A DNA stretch of 64,000 bases from Helichrysum umbraculigerum. Its lineage: Eukaryota; Streptophyta; Magnoliopsida; Asterales; Asteraceae. The notes under the pieces were generated by a model. That model was given only the letters and a program-made list of their open reading frames with translations, was not told where the DNA came from and did no database searches. Made by a program: the position numbers and the translations under genes. The stretch covers positions 99,192,837 to 99,256,836 of the forward strand of contig CATIUR010000004.1 in NCBI GenBank assembly GCA_949592205.1. The letters run 5' to 3'. Positions within the stretch are counted from its first letter, which is position 1, and each line of letters starts with the position of its first letter. Shown here one piece after another: positions 1 to 10,560 of this stretch.

Positions 1-2773
1 GTTGGAGACTTTTGTGATCAGTGAAGATAGTGCTTTTCCTACCGTAGAGATAATGTCTCCAGATTTTCAATGCGAAGACCACAGCACCTAACTCGAGGTC
101 GTGGGTCGTATAGTTTTTCTCGTGAATTTTTAGTTGTCGTGAGGCATAGGCAATGACTTTTTCCCGTTGCATTAACACACAACCAAGTCCCTGGTGTGAG
201 GCGTCGCAGTAAACTACGAAATCGTCGGTGCCCTCGGGTAAGGACAAGATTGGTGCACTGCAAAGTTTGTTTTTCAATAGCTGGAAGGCTGACTCTTGTT
301 TATCAGTCCAATCGAACTTCTTATCTTTCTGAGTCAGTGTGGTTAGGGGAACAGCTATTCTTGAAAAGTTTTCGATGAATCGGCGGTAGTAACCAGCAAG
401 ACCTAAGAATTGTCTCACTTCGGTTGGAGTGGTCGGTGACTCCCAGCCCTTGATTGCTTCAATCTTGGCGGGATCAACATGAATTCCTTGGCTATCAATC
501 ACGTGCCCGAGGAATTGAACGGTTCGAATCCAGAACTCACACTTAGAGAATTTGGCATATAACTCTTCGTGTTTCAGGAGTCCTAGAATGGTTTTCAGAT
601 GTTGAGCATGTTCCTGCTCGTTGCGAGAGTAAATCAGGATATCATCGATGAACACAATGACGAATTTGTCAAGATATGGTTTGCACACCCGATTCATAAG
701 GTCCATGAATACGGACGGTGCATTGGTCAACCCGAATGACATCACTTGGAATTCGTAATGCCCATAACGAGTTCGGAAAGCTGTCTTTGGGATATCATTG
801 TCACGGACTCGGAGTTGATGATAACCCGACCGTAGATCAATCTTTGAGTAAACACTCGATCCCTGGAGTTGGTCAAACAGATCATCGATTCTAGGAAGTG
901 GATACCGATTCTTTATGGTTAGCTTATTCAGCTCTCGGTAATCGATACACATGCGGTAAGATCCATCTTTCTTTTTCACGAATAAGACCGGAGCTCCCCA
1001 AGGTGAGGAACTTGGTCGAATGAATCCTCTGTCCAGGAGTTCCTGTAGTTGGTTAGACAACTCCTGCATTTCGGATGGTGCTAAACGGTAAGGGGCTCGT
1101 GCCACGGGTGCAGCTCCGGGCACAAGTTCGATTTGGAATTCAACTTGTCTAGGTGGCGGAAGTCCGGGCAAGTCTTCAGGAAAGACTTCCGGGAAATCCC
1201 GCACGATCGGAACATCCTCAAGTCGCTTCTCCTCCGACTTCTTCTCTGTTACGTGTGCAAGGATGGCTTGATACCCTTTTCGTAGGTATTTTCTAGTTTT
1301 CAGACAGGAGACAATATTCAGATTTCTTCTGCCGGTCTCCCCTTGTAGGACTAAGGTTCCACCGGAGACAAGAGGTATGCGAACGAGTTTGTCATGACAG
1401 ATGATTTCAGCTCGGTGCTTGGACAACCAATCCATACCGACAATAATATCGAAGCTGCCGATCTCGACAGGGATTAAATCAATGGGAAACGTTTTGTTCA
1501 TGAGGTTAAGTGTACAGTTGTGTACGATGCTATCAGTCTCAATCAGTTTGCCGTTAGCTAATTCAACAATGTATTTAGGATCTAAGGCAGTGGGAGTTAT
1601 GTCAAGTAAAGGGCTAAATTTCTCAGAAATGAAGCTTCTATCGGCACCGGTATCAAATAATACAGAAGCAGTAAGGTCGTTGAGAAGGAACGTACCCGTC
1701 ACGACATTCGGATCTTGTCTGGCTTCCCCAGCCTTGATAACGAATGCTCTACCACGAGCAGGGTTGTTGTTGTTTTTCAGCTTTGGGCAATCCTTCTTGA
1801 AGTGCCCTGAATTTCAGCACCCAAAGCAGGCCTTTGGTGCATTGGTGTTGGGGGTAGAAATGTTGGTTCGGCAATCCTTGGCTAGATGCCCGAACCGTTT
1901 GCAGTTGGAGCAAGGGCAAGAACCATCATGATGGCGGCTGCATTTGGAACAGTAAGGCTTGTTCCCGCTGTACCCTTTCTTTTCCGAAGTCCCCGATGAA
2001 TAAGCCTTAATGTACTCAGGCTTTTTGTTGGAGGTTTGGTTGGGTGAGTTGGGGTTACCTTCCCACTTGCGTTTGTTGTTTGCAGATGGGGTTGAAGTTG
2101 TGCCACGGCGGACAGAATTTGCCGTTAGTTCATGGGCCATACGGATGGCGCTCTGAATAGTACCCGGTTTGGATGAAGTCACCAGGTCCTGTAGTCTCTC
2201 GGGAAGTCCATCAACGAATTTCTCGATCCTCTTGTACTTAGGATCGACCATGGTTGGGCACAGAAGTGCCAGTTGGTGGAAACGGTTGGTGTATCCGGTG
2301 ATATCATCACCCTGCATCTTGTGGTTCCAGAATTCCATTTCCAGTTGTTTCAATTCATCCCTGGGGCAGTACTCGCCCCTCAACATTTCCTTCAACTCCT
2401 CCCACGGGAGTTGGTAAGCAGTAGCAACACTCACAGTCTGGGCATAAGTGTTCCACCAGGTGAGTGCGGTGTCAGTAAAAGTACTAACGGAGAACTTAAC
2501 CTTATCTCCCTCCGCACAGTTGCAGATAAGAAATACAGACTCAACTTTCTCGATCCAGCGTACTAGACCGATAGCTCCCTCGGTACCTGCAAAGTTTAGA
2601 GGTTTGCAGTTCTGGAAGTCCTTGTAAGAACAAGGTTTAGCAGCAGAGGTTTCAGCGGCATCGCTGTTCCTCGTGGAATTTGGTGGAGTATTCCGAGCCA
2701 AGGCTTCAGTAACAGCCTGGGTTATAAGGGAGGTAATCTGGGCATCTGTGTATGGTCTTGTCTTTGGCGGCAT
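1..2773 (-). pseudogene. gag-pol: Gag-pol polyprotein of element A, nonsense-broken, left-truncated
   Basis: The start at 2773 (MPPKTRPYTD) matches the starts of the gags of B and C. Gag covers about 2773-1820 with the conserved IGLVRWIEKVESVF segment and a first CCHC zinc knuckle (CSNCKRFGHLAKDC). A TGA at 1816-1814 falls inside the second knuckle, just after CFGC. The frame then continues unchanged: protease DTGA near 1650, the RT core with FIDD near 640, and RNase H up to the left edge. I checked that the frame agrees at about 1141 and at 70, so the single TGA is the only lesion I found. Unless it is read through, pol cannot be made. Integrase and 3' LTR lie outside the window. Confidence 0.88.
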
Positions 2774-3049
2774 GATTCTTCAATAAAAGAAATGAAGATA
2801 CATGAGATTTTGTAGGAATTTGTAATTGTCACAGATGTACATGTATAAAAGCAGTAATACATAACATCAACATGGAAAAATGACAATTATTATGAGTTGA
2901 AATATCAAGGAATATTTGATGGATAATGCGAGTTCAAAGGTTACATCCTACAGAGATATTACAAAAGGTGTCGGGAATTGTTACATCCGACTAGTTTATA
3001 GAATAGCGCTAGATAGTCATTAGATTACGAGACAAAGACTACACTAGTC
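2774..3049 (-). other. Leader segment of A between extra ORF and gag
   Basis: Untranslated leader RNA of element A between the extra leader ORF and the gag start. I see no coding sequence or repeat in it. Confidence 0.5.
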
Positions 3050-3556
3050 TTAATGTAGATTAATCTGTTCCATCAGCGCAACAAGGCGGTCCACGGTTTC
3101 TGCCAGCCTGTTGGTTTGCCTGGCATTGTCTTCAACTAAGGCCAGTCGTTGTGCTAGTACACGAGAGCGATCCTCAGTCTCCTATGAACGTTGTTCACAT
3201 TCCTCTAGTCAATTTCTTACAAGTTCATCCGCACCTAATCCGGCGGTCATGGAATCCTGAATTATGCTTACAGAGAGGTTGGTATCCTCTTGTTCTCGCT
3301 GGAGTTGGGATATGTGATCAAGTGCCTGGCGAAGCAGGTAGGTCATTCGGAGTTGTTCCCGTTCAAGACTTTCGAGTCTTTGCTCCTGAAGGCGGAATTG
3401 GGTAGCCAATACTGGCAACGTGAGATGTGCCGAGTTCTGAGAGTTATGTACAGGATAAGGGCTGTTTCGAGGCGACCTTGTGTTCCTCCTGGCTACTCGT
3501 GGGTTCCGTGACCCATGTGAGTGAGAGTGTGACGGATTAGATGGTGTGTTTGCCAT
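3050..3556 (-). pseudogene. Extra leader ORF of element A, basic N-terminus plus coiled coil, two stops
   Basis: A reading frame of about 168 codons lies between the primer site and gag and starts at ATG 3556-3554 (MANTPSNPSH). The first 50 residues are rich in Ser, His, Arg and Pro. The next part has heptad-like, Gln/Glu/Leu-rich sequence (for example RLQEQRLESLEREQ), which suggests a coiled coil. TGA at 3211-3209 and TAG at 3184-3182 interrupt it, but the frame stays coil-like beyond them (LVEDNARQTNRLAETVDRL) and ends at TAA 3052-3050. I do not recognise the family. Leader ORFs upstream of gag are known in some other plant gypsy lineages (for example Ogre), and C's leader is too short to hold one. 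It could be chance, but the coil continuing past both stops argues against that. Confidence 0.55.
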
Positions 3557-3860
3557 TCCTGTGGCAGAATGTAAGTAAGACGAGGCTAATATATATACAT
3601 ATATCATATCCAGCCTATTGTCTAGCACGTATCAAGTAATGGTCCGGTTCTCTCATGGTCAGAGTCAACTAACGTATCCCCGATCAACATAATCATTTCA
3701 GACCTTACATCATCTTTCCTTAATTGTACATAGTTGATCAGGCTATGTTAAATTAAAGTCGTATGCTGTAATTTCTGAACCAGTCATGTCTAATAAGAGA
3801 ATACTGCCTAACGGTCATAGTCTAGGCCCACTAAATGCAACCTAGTTCACTATAACCTTA

Positions 3861-3873
3861 GGCTCTGATACCA
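3861..3873 (-). other. Primer binding site of A (tRNA-iMet)
   Basis: On the minus strand this reads TGGTATCAGAGCC, the standard plant initiator-Met tRNA complement. It lies three bases inside the 5' LTR end. Confidence 0.92.
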
Positions 3874-3876
3874 ATC

Positions 3877-6246
3877 TGTAACACCCCCGAAATTCACTGT
3901 TTTGCGGAAGCATAGTTTGGGGTGTTACTAATCAAATATCACAGCACAAAGATAAAGTAAACGACATCTATATGCAACGTTTGTAAATTAGTTACATTCC
4001 ATAGATATATTGTTTGAAAACTTAGTGTTTTCGTATACAAAAATGTAGTTTCCCTAGAGTCCACGCGTGTAGCGGGAGATTCTATTACATAATCAAAATA
4101 TACAAAAGATAATGCTAAGAATCTCCGTTAATGCAGTTGTGTTGAAATCATGCGACTCTAGCTAAAATCCTGGAGTAATCCTACTCCATCCAGGTACCTG
4201 AGAAAACATGCTAAAAAGTGTCAACCAAAAGGTTGGTGAATCTCACAGGTTTGTAAGTAATATCAGCTTTGAACACGAGATTTCATCAGTAATGCCCGCA
4301 GGCGTAAAATCAGCAATTTCAATCTAGAAATCGTAAACCAGTATTTGCAATCCCGCAAATGTAAGAAGTAAGTTTATACCGTTGCCATGAGGCTCATAAT
4401 CGAAGCTTAACCCGTAAGTAATAATTTTGCTCCCGTGACATGCTCGTAAATGAGCAAGCATCAGTAACGAATAATTAGTCACCCGTTTCTACGTGTAAAT
4501 CAGTACGTGGCAGCGCTACTGCCCCGGGCGGGGAGGGTCATTTCCCTAATGGATCCATTAACTAGTGTTCGCGCTTAAGTCCATAACTAACGATATATGA
4601 TGGAGAGACTTCTGTTTGTAAGTAAACTCATGCAATTTCGTTTGGTATAGTAAACAGTTCTAGTACTTGTGTTCAAAGAAAAGCAGTTGCATGTTTCTCC
4701 CCCAATAAGATAAAACAGTAAAAGTGGGGCCGTAAGACTCACCTGAGTCTTGTAGTAATCAGTTGCAATTAGCAAGTAGTAAGTAAAGCAAGTAGGTTCT
4801 CTGAACCCGTAACCTTCAAATGCCTAATCATATGAAGTTATGTAAGTATGCGTCTCACGAGACGTTTCGTTTAGTTGTACACAACTAGTATATCCAGTGT
4901 TTGTCCGTATGTTTGTAATTGTTTGTTTGTTGGAAAACATGTTTGGCCCGTTGGTGACGGTTTGTAGCAAAAATTCTAAATTGTTGACTTTGCTACAGTA
5001 GATTTGCTACAGTACTGCTACAGTAAAATTTGACTTTTTTGTACAGTAACTTTGACTTTAAAATTCTGGTATTCTGTGTTTTTGCGACACAATCTGCGAC
5101 ACTAAAGTTTGGTATGCGACACAGTGGTTGTGTCGCATAAAGTGCGACACAAGAGCTCTGCGACACAGTGGTTGTGTCGCAAAAGCTTGCGATGCTAATT
5201 TAATAGCGACATAAGGGTTGTGTCGCATAAAAGTGCGACACAATAGTGCGACATAACGTACGACACAAATTACGACACTAAATGGTTTATGCGACATAGC
5301 ATGCGACACAAACGTTGTGTCGCAAAGATGAACATCAGCCCAGAAACTTTCGGGTTTCGTGATTTTCCGACCAAAAACGCAAATCTAATCCATTTTTGAG
5401 CTATAAAATCGTGTTTTCTTCTTGTATTAGGTTATAACTATGTTGTGTACACATCAAAACATCAAAACATTACACCAAATTGAATAGATCTAAGATTTTA
5501 GAAAATTCTTACTTTTGCAAATCGAGCTAGATGGAGGATGAGATGATGAAAACGGTCTTGATATTCTTGCTCCACTCGTGATGGTGATTCCGAATATGTA
5601 ATTTTTGTGGTCAAGTTTTGATTCCGAAAATTTGGTAGTATTTTGAGGTTGAGAGAGTTTATGTGTGTGTGTATTTTGGAAGTAATAAAAATGAAAGAAG
5701 AAATGAGGAGTGGGAAGGGTGTTGGCTGATCCAAGAGACAAGGGAGGGGAAAACATCCCTCAAAACACGGTATTTACTCCGTGTCCTAATCGATTAATCG
5801 TTTGTTTTTAGTATTTAACCAAACAGTTATATTTTTAAAATGTAACTGGAGTATTTAAATAAAAATACCTTGAAATTTATAATAAAAACATTTGTCGCAA
5901 TATTTTAATTATTAAGTCGCGTTTATTACGTTTTGTTGCGTTAGTTAAAATGTCGTCGCGATAATATATAAATAATGCTCGTTCGGTTGCGTATTTTTTT
6001 TTTTTTAACAAAATACGTTCTCATTATTTAAGTAAATTTCTGTCACCAACGTCCAAGTAAACTGTGTCGGACTCCGTCCGGTTAATTCGCACGATTTATC
6101 CAAATCGCATAAGTACACACACATATATATAAATCACCATATATATATATACAAATAGAGCCTGTAATTAGTCCTATTACATACTAATTACAACTAGTTA
6201 CAAACAATTAGGCATAATTAATTATCCTAATTATGCAGGTGTTACA
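3877..6246 (-). repeat. 5' LTR of element A
   Basis: This 2370-bp LTR is bounded by perfect inverted ends, TGTAACACC at 3877 and GGTGTTACA ending at 6246. The inner edge borders the tRNA-iMet primer site. It contains a U5-end hairpin (3878-3928), small palindromes at about 4280-4560, CTACAGTA-type repeats at about 4990-5030 and a GCGACACA palindrome array at 5083-5325. Short frames inside it (for example 5058-5309) translate the array and are not genes. Confidence 0.9.
5083..5325. repeat. GCGACACA/TGTGTCGC palindrome array in A's LTR
   Basis: More than a dozen copies of GCGACAC(A), many paired with the inverted form TGTGTCGC to make 20-25 nt hairpins. Elements B and C carry GCGACGT arrays in their LTRs instead. 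Confidence 0.85.
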
Positions 6247-8119
6247 AATAGTATGTAGATATTCATCAGATGACACCCCCACGGTTGGATTACATCCTGA
6301 GCCGGGGGACCATCCCTGGTTGGATTACATCCTGAGCCAGAGTCGTCATCAGTTGAGTTGTATTAATATAAGAAGCCTGTACTAACGTGTGATCATATTG
6401 TATACTCCTAGCCTAAAGCCTAGCAAGTATATATAACAGAGTCTTGAGAAAATGTTCACTTAGGTTTAGTTCCCATTCTAGTGAAAATGAAGTGTGTCGA
6501 CAGTTTTAGTTCTTAAAGAATAACTAAACTTGTAACAGTATAGATGTTGTCCAGTACAGGTAGAACTAACTAGTTCTAATGTATTCAATGATATTGTCCC
6601 GTGATAATATGGCCAAAGATTTTGATAACTAAATCAAGTTATGTGTTGGTAATCGTCTTCCAAAGGCCTAACTGGGTGCGATTGTAACCTATCTAGGTTA
6701 AGTATTGATATTGTCCTAAAACAATATTTTGGGTGTAATTCCTAAGTATTACACATTCTGTATTACATATAGTAATAAAATAGTTGTGAGTTATAAACGA
6801 TTATTAATATAATTCGAAAACAGAAATTGAGCATGTGTTTCACCCCGAAAATAGTAAAACAGTTGAAAGAGTGGGGCTATGAAACTCACATGTGAGTTGT
6901 TAGCGATACGATGATACGCGCGTCGTCCGAATGGTAACCTTCTAGTGTCCTAAACACGCGAGGTTATATAAGTATGAGACAAATCAGTTTGTCTAAGCGA
7001 GTTGTGTAAATATTCGTTCGTTGTTCGGGTTTGGAAATTGTGTACGGGGGTCCGGGGGCAGCGCCCCTGGTAGCGGGGTCCAAGGGGCAGAGCCCCTAGG
7101 AAAATTTTTATTTCTACTACTTTGCTTTAAAGAAAAACGCATTCGAAATCCAAATTGGGGTAAAATCGAGTGGTAAAATTTGGTTGTCAATACTTAGTGA
7201 AAAACATAGGTTTTTAAGGTTCTGCGACGTCAGATGCGACGTCAGAGGCGACGTAGGGTATTGCGTCGCTATTTTCTACATTCGCAAGTCAATGCGACGT
7301 TATGGGCTACGTCGCTATATGCGACGGTGGTAGGTTATGCGACGTTGGTTGCGACGTTGACTGCGACGTTGACTGCGACGTCGCAGCACTGTTTTTGGTC
7401 CCTGCGACATAACGGACTGATCGCCGGAGTTTGAGCCAAAAACGAGTTTTCCGGCCTCCGTTGAGTCCGATCCTTTTACCCAACCCAAAATTAAGTATTT
7501 TAAGCTTATCTAAACCGCAAACAAGCAAAATAACAAAGTTTTGAGAGATTTCGAGAATTGTCGGAAACTTACAAATCCGCGCGAGGAGAATCTGAAAAGA
7601 TAGGATTGTAGATCGTTGCGTGGTGATCGTTTTTCCCTAAAGGAGCTTCGAGATTGGAGGTCGTTTAGTGGTGTTAAATGGCGGATTTAGGTGGCGGTGG
7701 TGTGGTGTTAGAGAGAGAGAGATGAGAGAAGAATTAGAGAAGAGAGAGAGTGAAAGAGGTGGAAATGAGAAAAGGGGAGGAGGTTTCCTCCTTTTTGACA
7801 GCCTCGGTGGAGACACCGTCTCCCAAATTGCAGTACAAAATACCCATGTATTTGTACTCGATCGAAATTTAAAATAGCATTTTAAATTCTAAAATTTATT
7901 TATTGTATCTCGAAATGTTTCCTAGTGAAAATATTTTGTATGAATACTTTATTGAAAATTTAGTTTTATGTTTGTTCCTGCGTTGTCCCAACTGAATAAA
8001 ATCGTGTGTTAAACTCAAAACGGATGGAATTTTCGAATGTCTAATATTTTCCCAAACATGTAACATTTATTTGAAGTTTAAATTTAGCGCGAAAGTTGAC
8101 TTTTTGACCAGGTGTTACA
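6247..8119 (-). repeat. 3' LTR of B, truncated by A
   Basis: Nearly identical to 12329-13037 joined to 22806-23996 of the other LTR, and ending in GGTGTTACA at 8119. The first 1.03 kb of the LTR is missing because element A inserted here. The visible part is 27 bp shorter than its partner, mostly from repeat-unit differences at 7050-7110 and in the GCGACGT array. Confidence 0.9.
7221..7389. repeat. GCGACGT palindrome array, left LTR of B
   Basis: Repeated GCGACGT with inverted ACGTCGC copies. The number of 12-13 bp subunits differs from the right LTR copy at 23098-23265. Confidence 0.85.
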
Positions 8120-8155
8120 TTCTCCCCCTGTTAAGAAAATTTCGTCCCGAAATTT
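8120..8155 (-). other. PPT and adjacent hairpin of B
   Basis: The minus strand reads AACAGGGGGAGAA directly next to the LTR, a purine tract that primes plus-strand DNA. Beside it is the perfect hairpin AAATTTCG-TCC-CGAAATTT (8137-8155). Confidence 0.85.
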
Positions 8156-8638
8156 AAAGCAAGGTCGTGGTCGCGCGTGGTCTGGGGAGCAATGTACGTA
8201 CGAGATGTTTGCCGAATAGATTGTAGACATATGATGTCTATATCGAGGTTGAATAGCAGTCAATCCGTGACCGCGTCGTGTTTTATCGTTGTAGTCACCT
8301 TTTGACTATATTGTTTGTTCAAGTTACCGTTGAGTCGTGGTTACTAGGTAACCATTTACATTGTAGTCCACCCGGGACTAGATAGTTGTCACATGGTGAT
8401 TGTTCAGTGAATAGTCCTATTAGGACCAAGTGGTTGGTAACGTTCGGTTTGTCCTGTCTGCTGAATGCAAACTTTGAGTTTTATGTGGGCCTAGGTCAAC
8501 TAGTCCTAAGATGAAATCAATATTAGTTTGATAAAATGATATCGGGGATAATAAATACGTGTTTAGCGAATTTATAATTGAAGAGTCATGTTTTCGAGGA
8601 GAAATTGTACTTACATTATTGTTGGAGATTTATTTGAT
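8156..8638 (-). other. Non-coding segment between gag and PPT of B
   Basis: No pol remnant is visible. Several short inverted repeats occur at about 8330-8440, for example GGTTAC-TAG-GTAACC, TAGTCC-ACCCG-GGACTA and GTCCT-ATT-AGGAC. Confidence 0.6.
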
Positions 8639-9610
8639 TTACTCGGAGTCGATTAAGTGAATTTTGCGTCTTTTTGGGCAGTCCTTCTTGTAATGACCGG
8701 GTTCCTTACATTTGAAGCATATCCTTCGTGAGTCGGGATTGGCGGGAACTCTGCAGTCCCGGATTACGTGTCCATTTCGTTGGCATCTTTCGCAGGTTAA
8801 TCCGCAAAATCCGTCATGATGACGTTTGCAGCCGTGACAAAATGGTTTGTTACCCGCATAGCCTTGTCTTTCGTTAGGTTCGTCAGCATAGTACCTCAAG
8901 GGTTCAGGTTGATTCGTTGGATTTTGGCTAGAGCTGGAACTTCCATTCCCTTTTTCTTGATTGTTTTCCGTTGCAAGTGGCCCGCGTCGAACCACCTGTG
9001 CCATGAGTCTGTGGGCCATGCGAATAGCATCGTCTATAGTGACAGGTTTCGAGGCTGTGACCAGTCCCTCAATTTGTATTGGAAGTCCCCTTATGTACTT
9101 TTCGATTCGTTGGGGTTCAGGGTTTACTATAGTTCGGCAAAATTGTGCTAGTTGTTGGAAACGATTGGTATATGTTTCGATGTCGTTGTCTTTTACGGTG
9201 AGGTGCCAAAGTTCGTCCTCAAGTTTGTGAAGTACTTCGATGGGACAATACTTGTCCTTCATGATTCGTTTCAGGTCTTCCCACGGAAGTTCGTGAGCAG
9301 TGTCGATTCCTACAGTTCGGGAGTGAAAATTCCACCAGGTAGAGGCATCATCCTGGAGGGTGTATGTGGCGTACAAGACTTTGCAGTCGTCGGGGCAGTT
9401 GCAAACGTGAAAAATAGATTCCATTTTCTCGAACCATCGAATTAATTCGACAGCTCCTTCAGTTTCAACGAAGTTTGGTGGTTCGCACCTCAGGAAATCC
9501 CTAAAAGTGCAAGGCTTTACTTGATTCTGAGCAGCTAGGGTCGCAGTCACTGCTTGATTAATGATTTGGTCGTGCTCAGCTTGAGTGAAAGTTTGTCGTT
9601 TAGGAGGCAT
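8639..9610 (-). CDS. gag: Gag protein of element B
   Basis: This is an uninterrupted 323-residue frame when started at the Met at 9610 (MPPKRQTFTQ), which aligns with the gag starts of A and C. An in-frame Met at 9637 adds nine residues and is less likely. The protein has the retrotransposon gag core (VELIRWFEKMESIF, ASTWWNF, LPWEDLKRIMKDKYCP) and two CCHC knuckles, CERCQRNGHVIRDC and CFKCKEPGHYKKDC. It ends at KIHLIDSE with no fused protease. Gag should form the particle and bind genomic RNA. Its intact frame beside a total loss of pol suggests that a working gag was kept while enzymes came from a relative. That helper relationship is inference. Confidence 0.9.
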   Translation of the reverse strand: MPPKRQTFTQAEHDQIINQAVTATLAAQNQVKPCTFRDFLRCEPPNFVETEGAVELIRWFEKMESIFHVCNCPDDCKVLYATYTLQDDASTWWNFHSRTVGIDTAHELPWEDLKRIMKDKYCPIEVLHKLEDELWHLTVKDNDIETYTNRFQQLAQFCRTIVNPEPQRIEKYIRGLPIQIEGLVTASKPVTIDDAIRMAHRLMAQVVRRGPLATENNQEKGNGSSSSSQNPTNQPEPLRYYADEPNERQGYAGNKPFCHGCKRHHDGFCGLTCERCQRNGHVIRDCRVPANPDSRRICFKCKEPGHYKKDCPKRRKIHLIDSE

Positions 9611-9899
9611 GATTCTTGAACAAGAATGAAATGACAAAGTGTGAGATCTTTATTCAAAGATTTTGACTTTTATAGTTGTATACTCGGATGTAAAAGTGAT
9701 AGTTATCCAGAAACCACTTAAGGTATCCATATGAAAGTCCCCGGACTTTGAAATTTTAAAGGTGTATTCGTACTAACGACCTAGTTGTGTATTATATGTA
9801 GTTTGACTAGAGCTATGGTATTGTCGTAGTCTATCAGACTATAATGTAGTACTAAAGTACTATAGATGTAATCCCAATAAATTAGAGTGTATTCATCGA

Positions 9900-10560
9900 A
9901 TGAGGCATCACATGCCTTAGTAGTAGTGGTGTGGCACTTCGTGCCTAGTAAAGTAATCGCATATGCGTATAAGTGTACCTATAGCGAGTGTTCCTACGCA
10001 AAGTAATCAAGTGGAGCACCTCGTGTCCAGTAGAGTAGTCGTATATACATATATGATGTACACGTAACTATGCAAGTATACGTGTGTAATAAAAGTCAGG
10101 TGTGGCACCTCGTGCCCAATCAAGTAAGTGCATATGTATATATAAATTGTACATGTAACTATAACAAGTCCACATGCCTATTGGATATTAGTTCATCGAG
10201 CCTGGGTGTAGCACAACGTGCCAAAATGTAGTGCCCGAAGCACCGTAATGTATTATGATTGTAGTACAAAAGTACCATAAAACGCAGCACCGTGTGCCGT
10301 AATGTAGTGCTATCAGCACAGTGATTGAAATACCAATGTATTGTGATTGTAGTACCGAAGTACTATGAAATGCAGCACCACGTGCCGTAATGAAGTGCCC
10401 GCGGCACCGTAATTGCAGTACTCATGTACTGTGAATGCAGCATCGACATGCTATGATTTGTAGTATTGACATACTATGAGGTTTGCACTAACGTGCCCAT
10501 ATTGTGGTATCGACATACCATGTGTTGTGCTTGAAAGCATGATGTGACACCACGTGCCAT
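9900..10560. repeat. Micro-hairpin array in the leader of B
   Basis: At least 18 short perfect hairpins lie here, each with a 4-6 bp stem and a 2-5 nt loop. Stem sequences differ, but the two arms always match. Examples are AGGCAT/ATGCCT (9903-9917), GGCAC/GTGCC (9933-9945 and 10104-10116), GTGCT/AGCAC (10307-10319), AATAC/GTATT (10329-10342), TAGTAC/GTACTA (10350-10365), GTGCC/GGCAC (10395-10407), CAGTAC/GTACTG (10416-10431), AGCAT/ATGCT (10439-10452), TAGTAT/ATACTA (10461-10476) and TGGTAT/ATACCA (10505-10520). Spacing in the right half is about 20-30 nt. It lies upstream of gag in the element's RNA. Confidence 0.85.

Larger units (their letters stand above)
1..6246 (-). mobile_element. Element A: Ty3/gypsy chromovirus, 5' portion
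   Basis: Minus-strand LTR retrotransposon entering from the left edge. In transcription order it shows a 5' LTR (6246 to 3877), a tRNA-iMet primer site (3873-3861), a leader with an extra broken ORF, then gag-pol running off the window in RNase H. It abuts truncated LTR sequence of element B at 6247, and the same B sequence is uninterrupted at 12329. A therefore inserted into B's 3' LTR. The 5 bases after the junction (AATAG, 6247-6251) are the expected target duplication, but its partner is outside the window. Gag and pol resemble those of element C, so both belong to one chromovirus lineage (probably Tekay/Del; the clade is inferred). Confidence 0.9.

Noticed and set aside
5058..5309. 83-codon minus-strand frame (MSHAMSHKPF...)
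   Set aside because: It is only the translation of the GCGACACA array in A's LTR.
5083..5325. Regularly repeated short motif that could look like a CRISPR array
   Set aside because: Spacers are irregular and the units are palindromes within a plant LTR. The same style of array occurs in the LTRs of B and C.
7668..7877. 69-codon frame repeated at 23545-23754
   Set aside because: It lies in the LTRs of B, rich in GAGAGA sequence, and is duplicated only because the LTR is.
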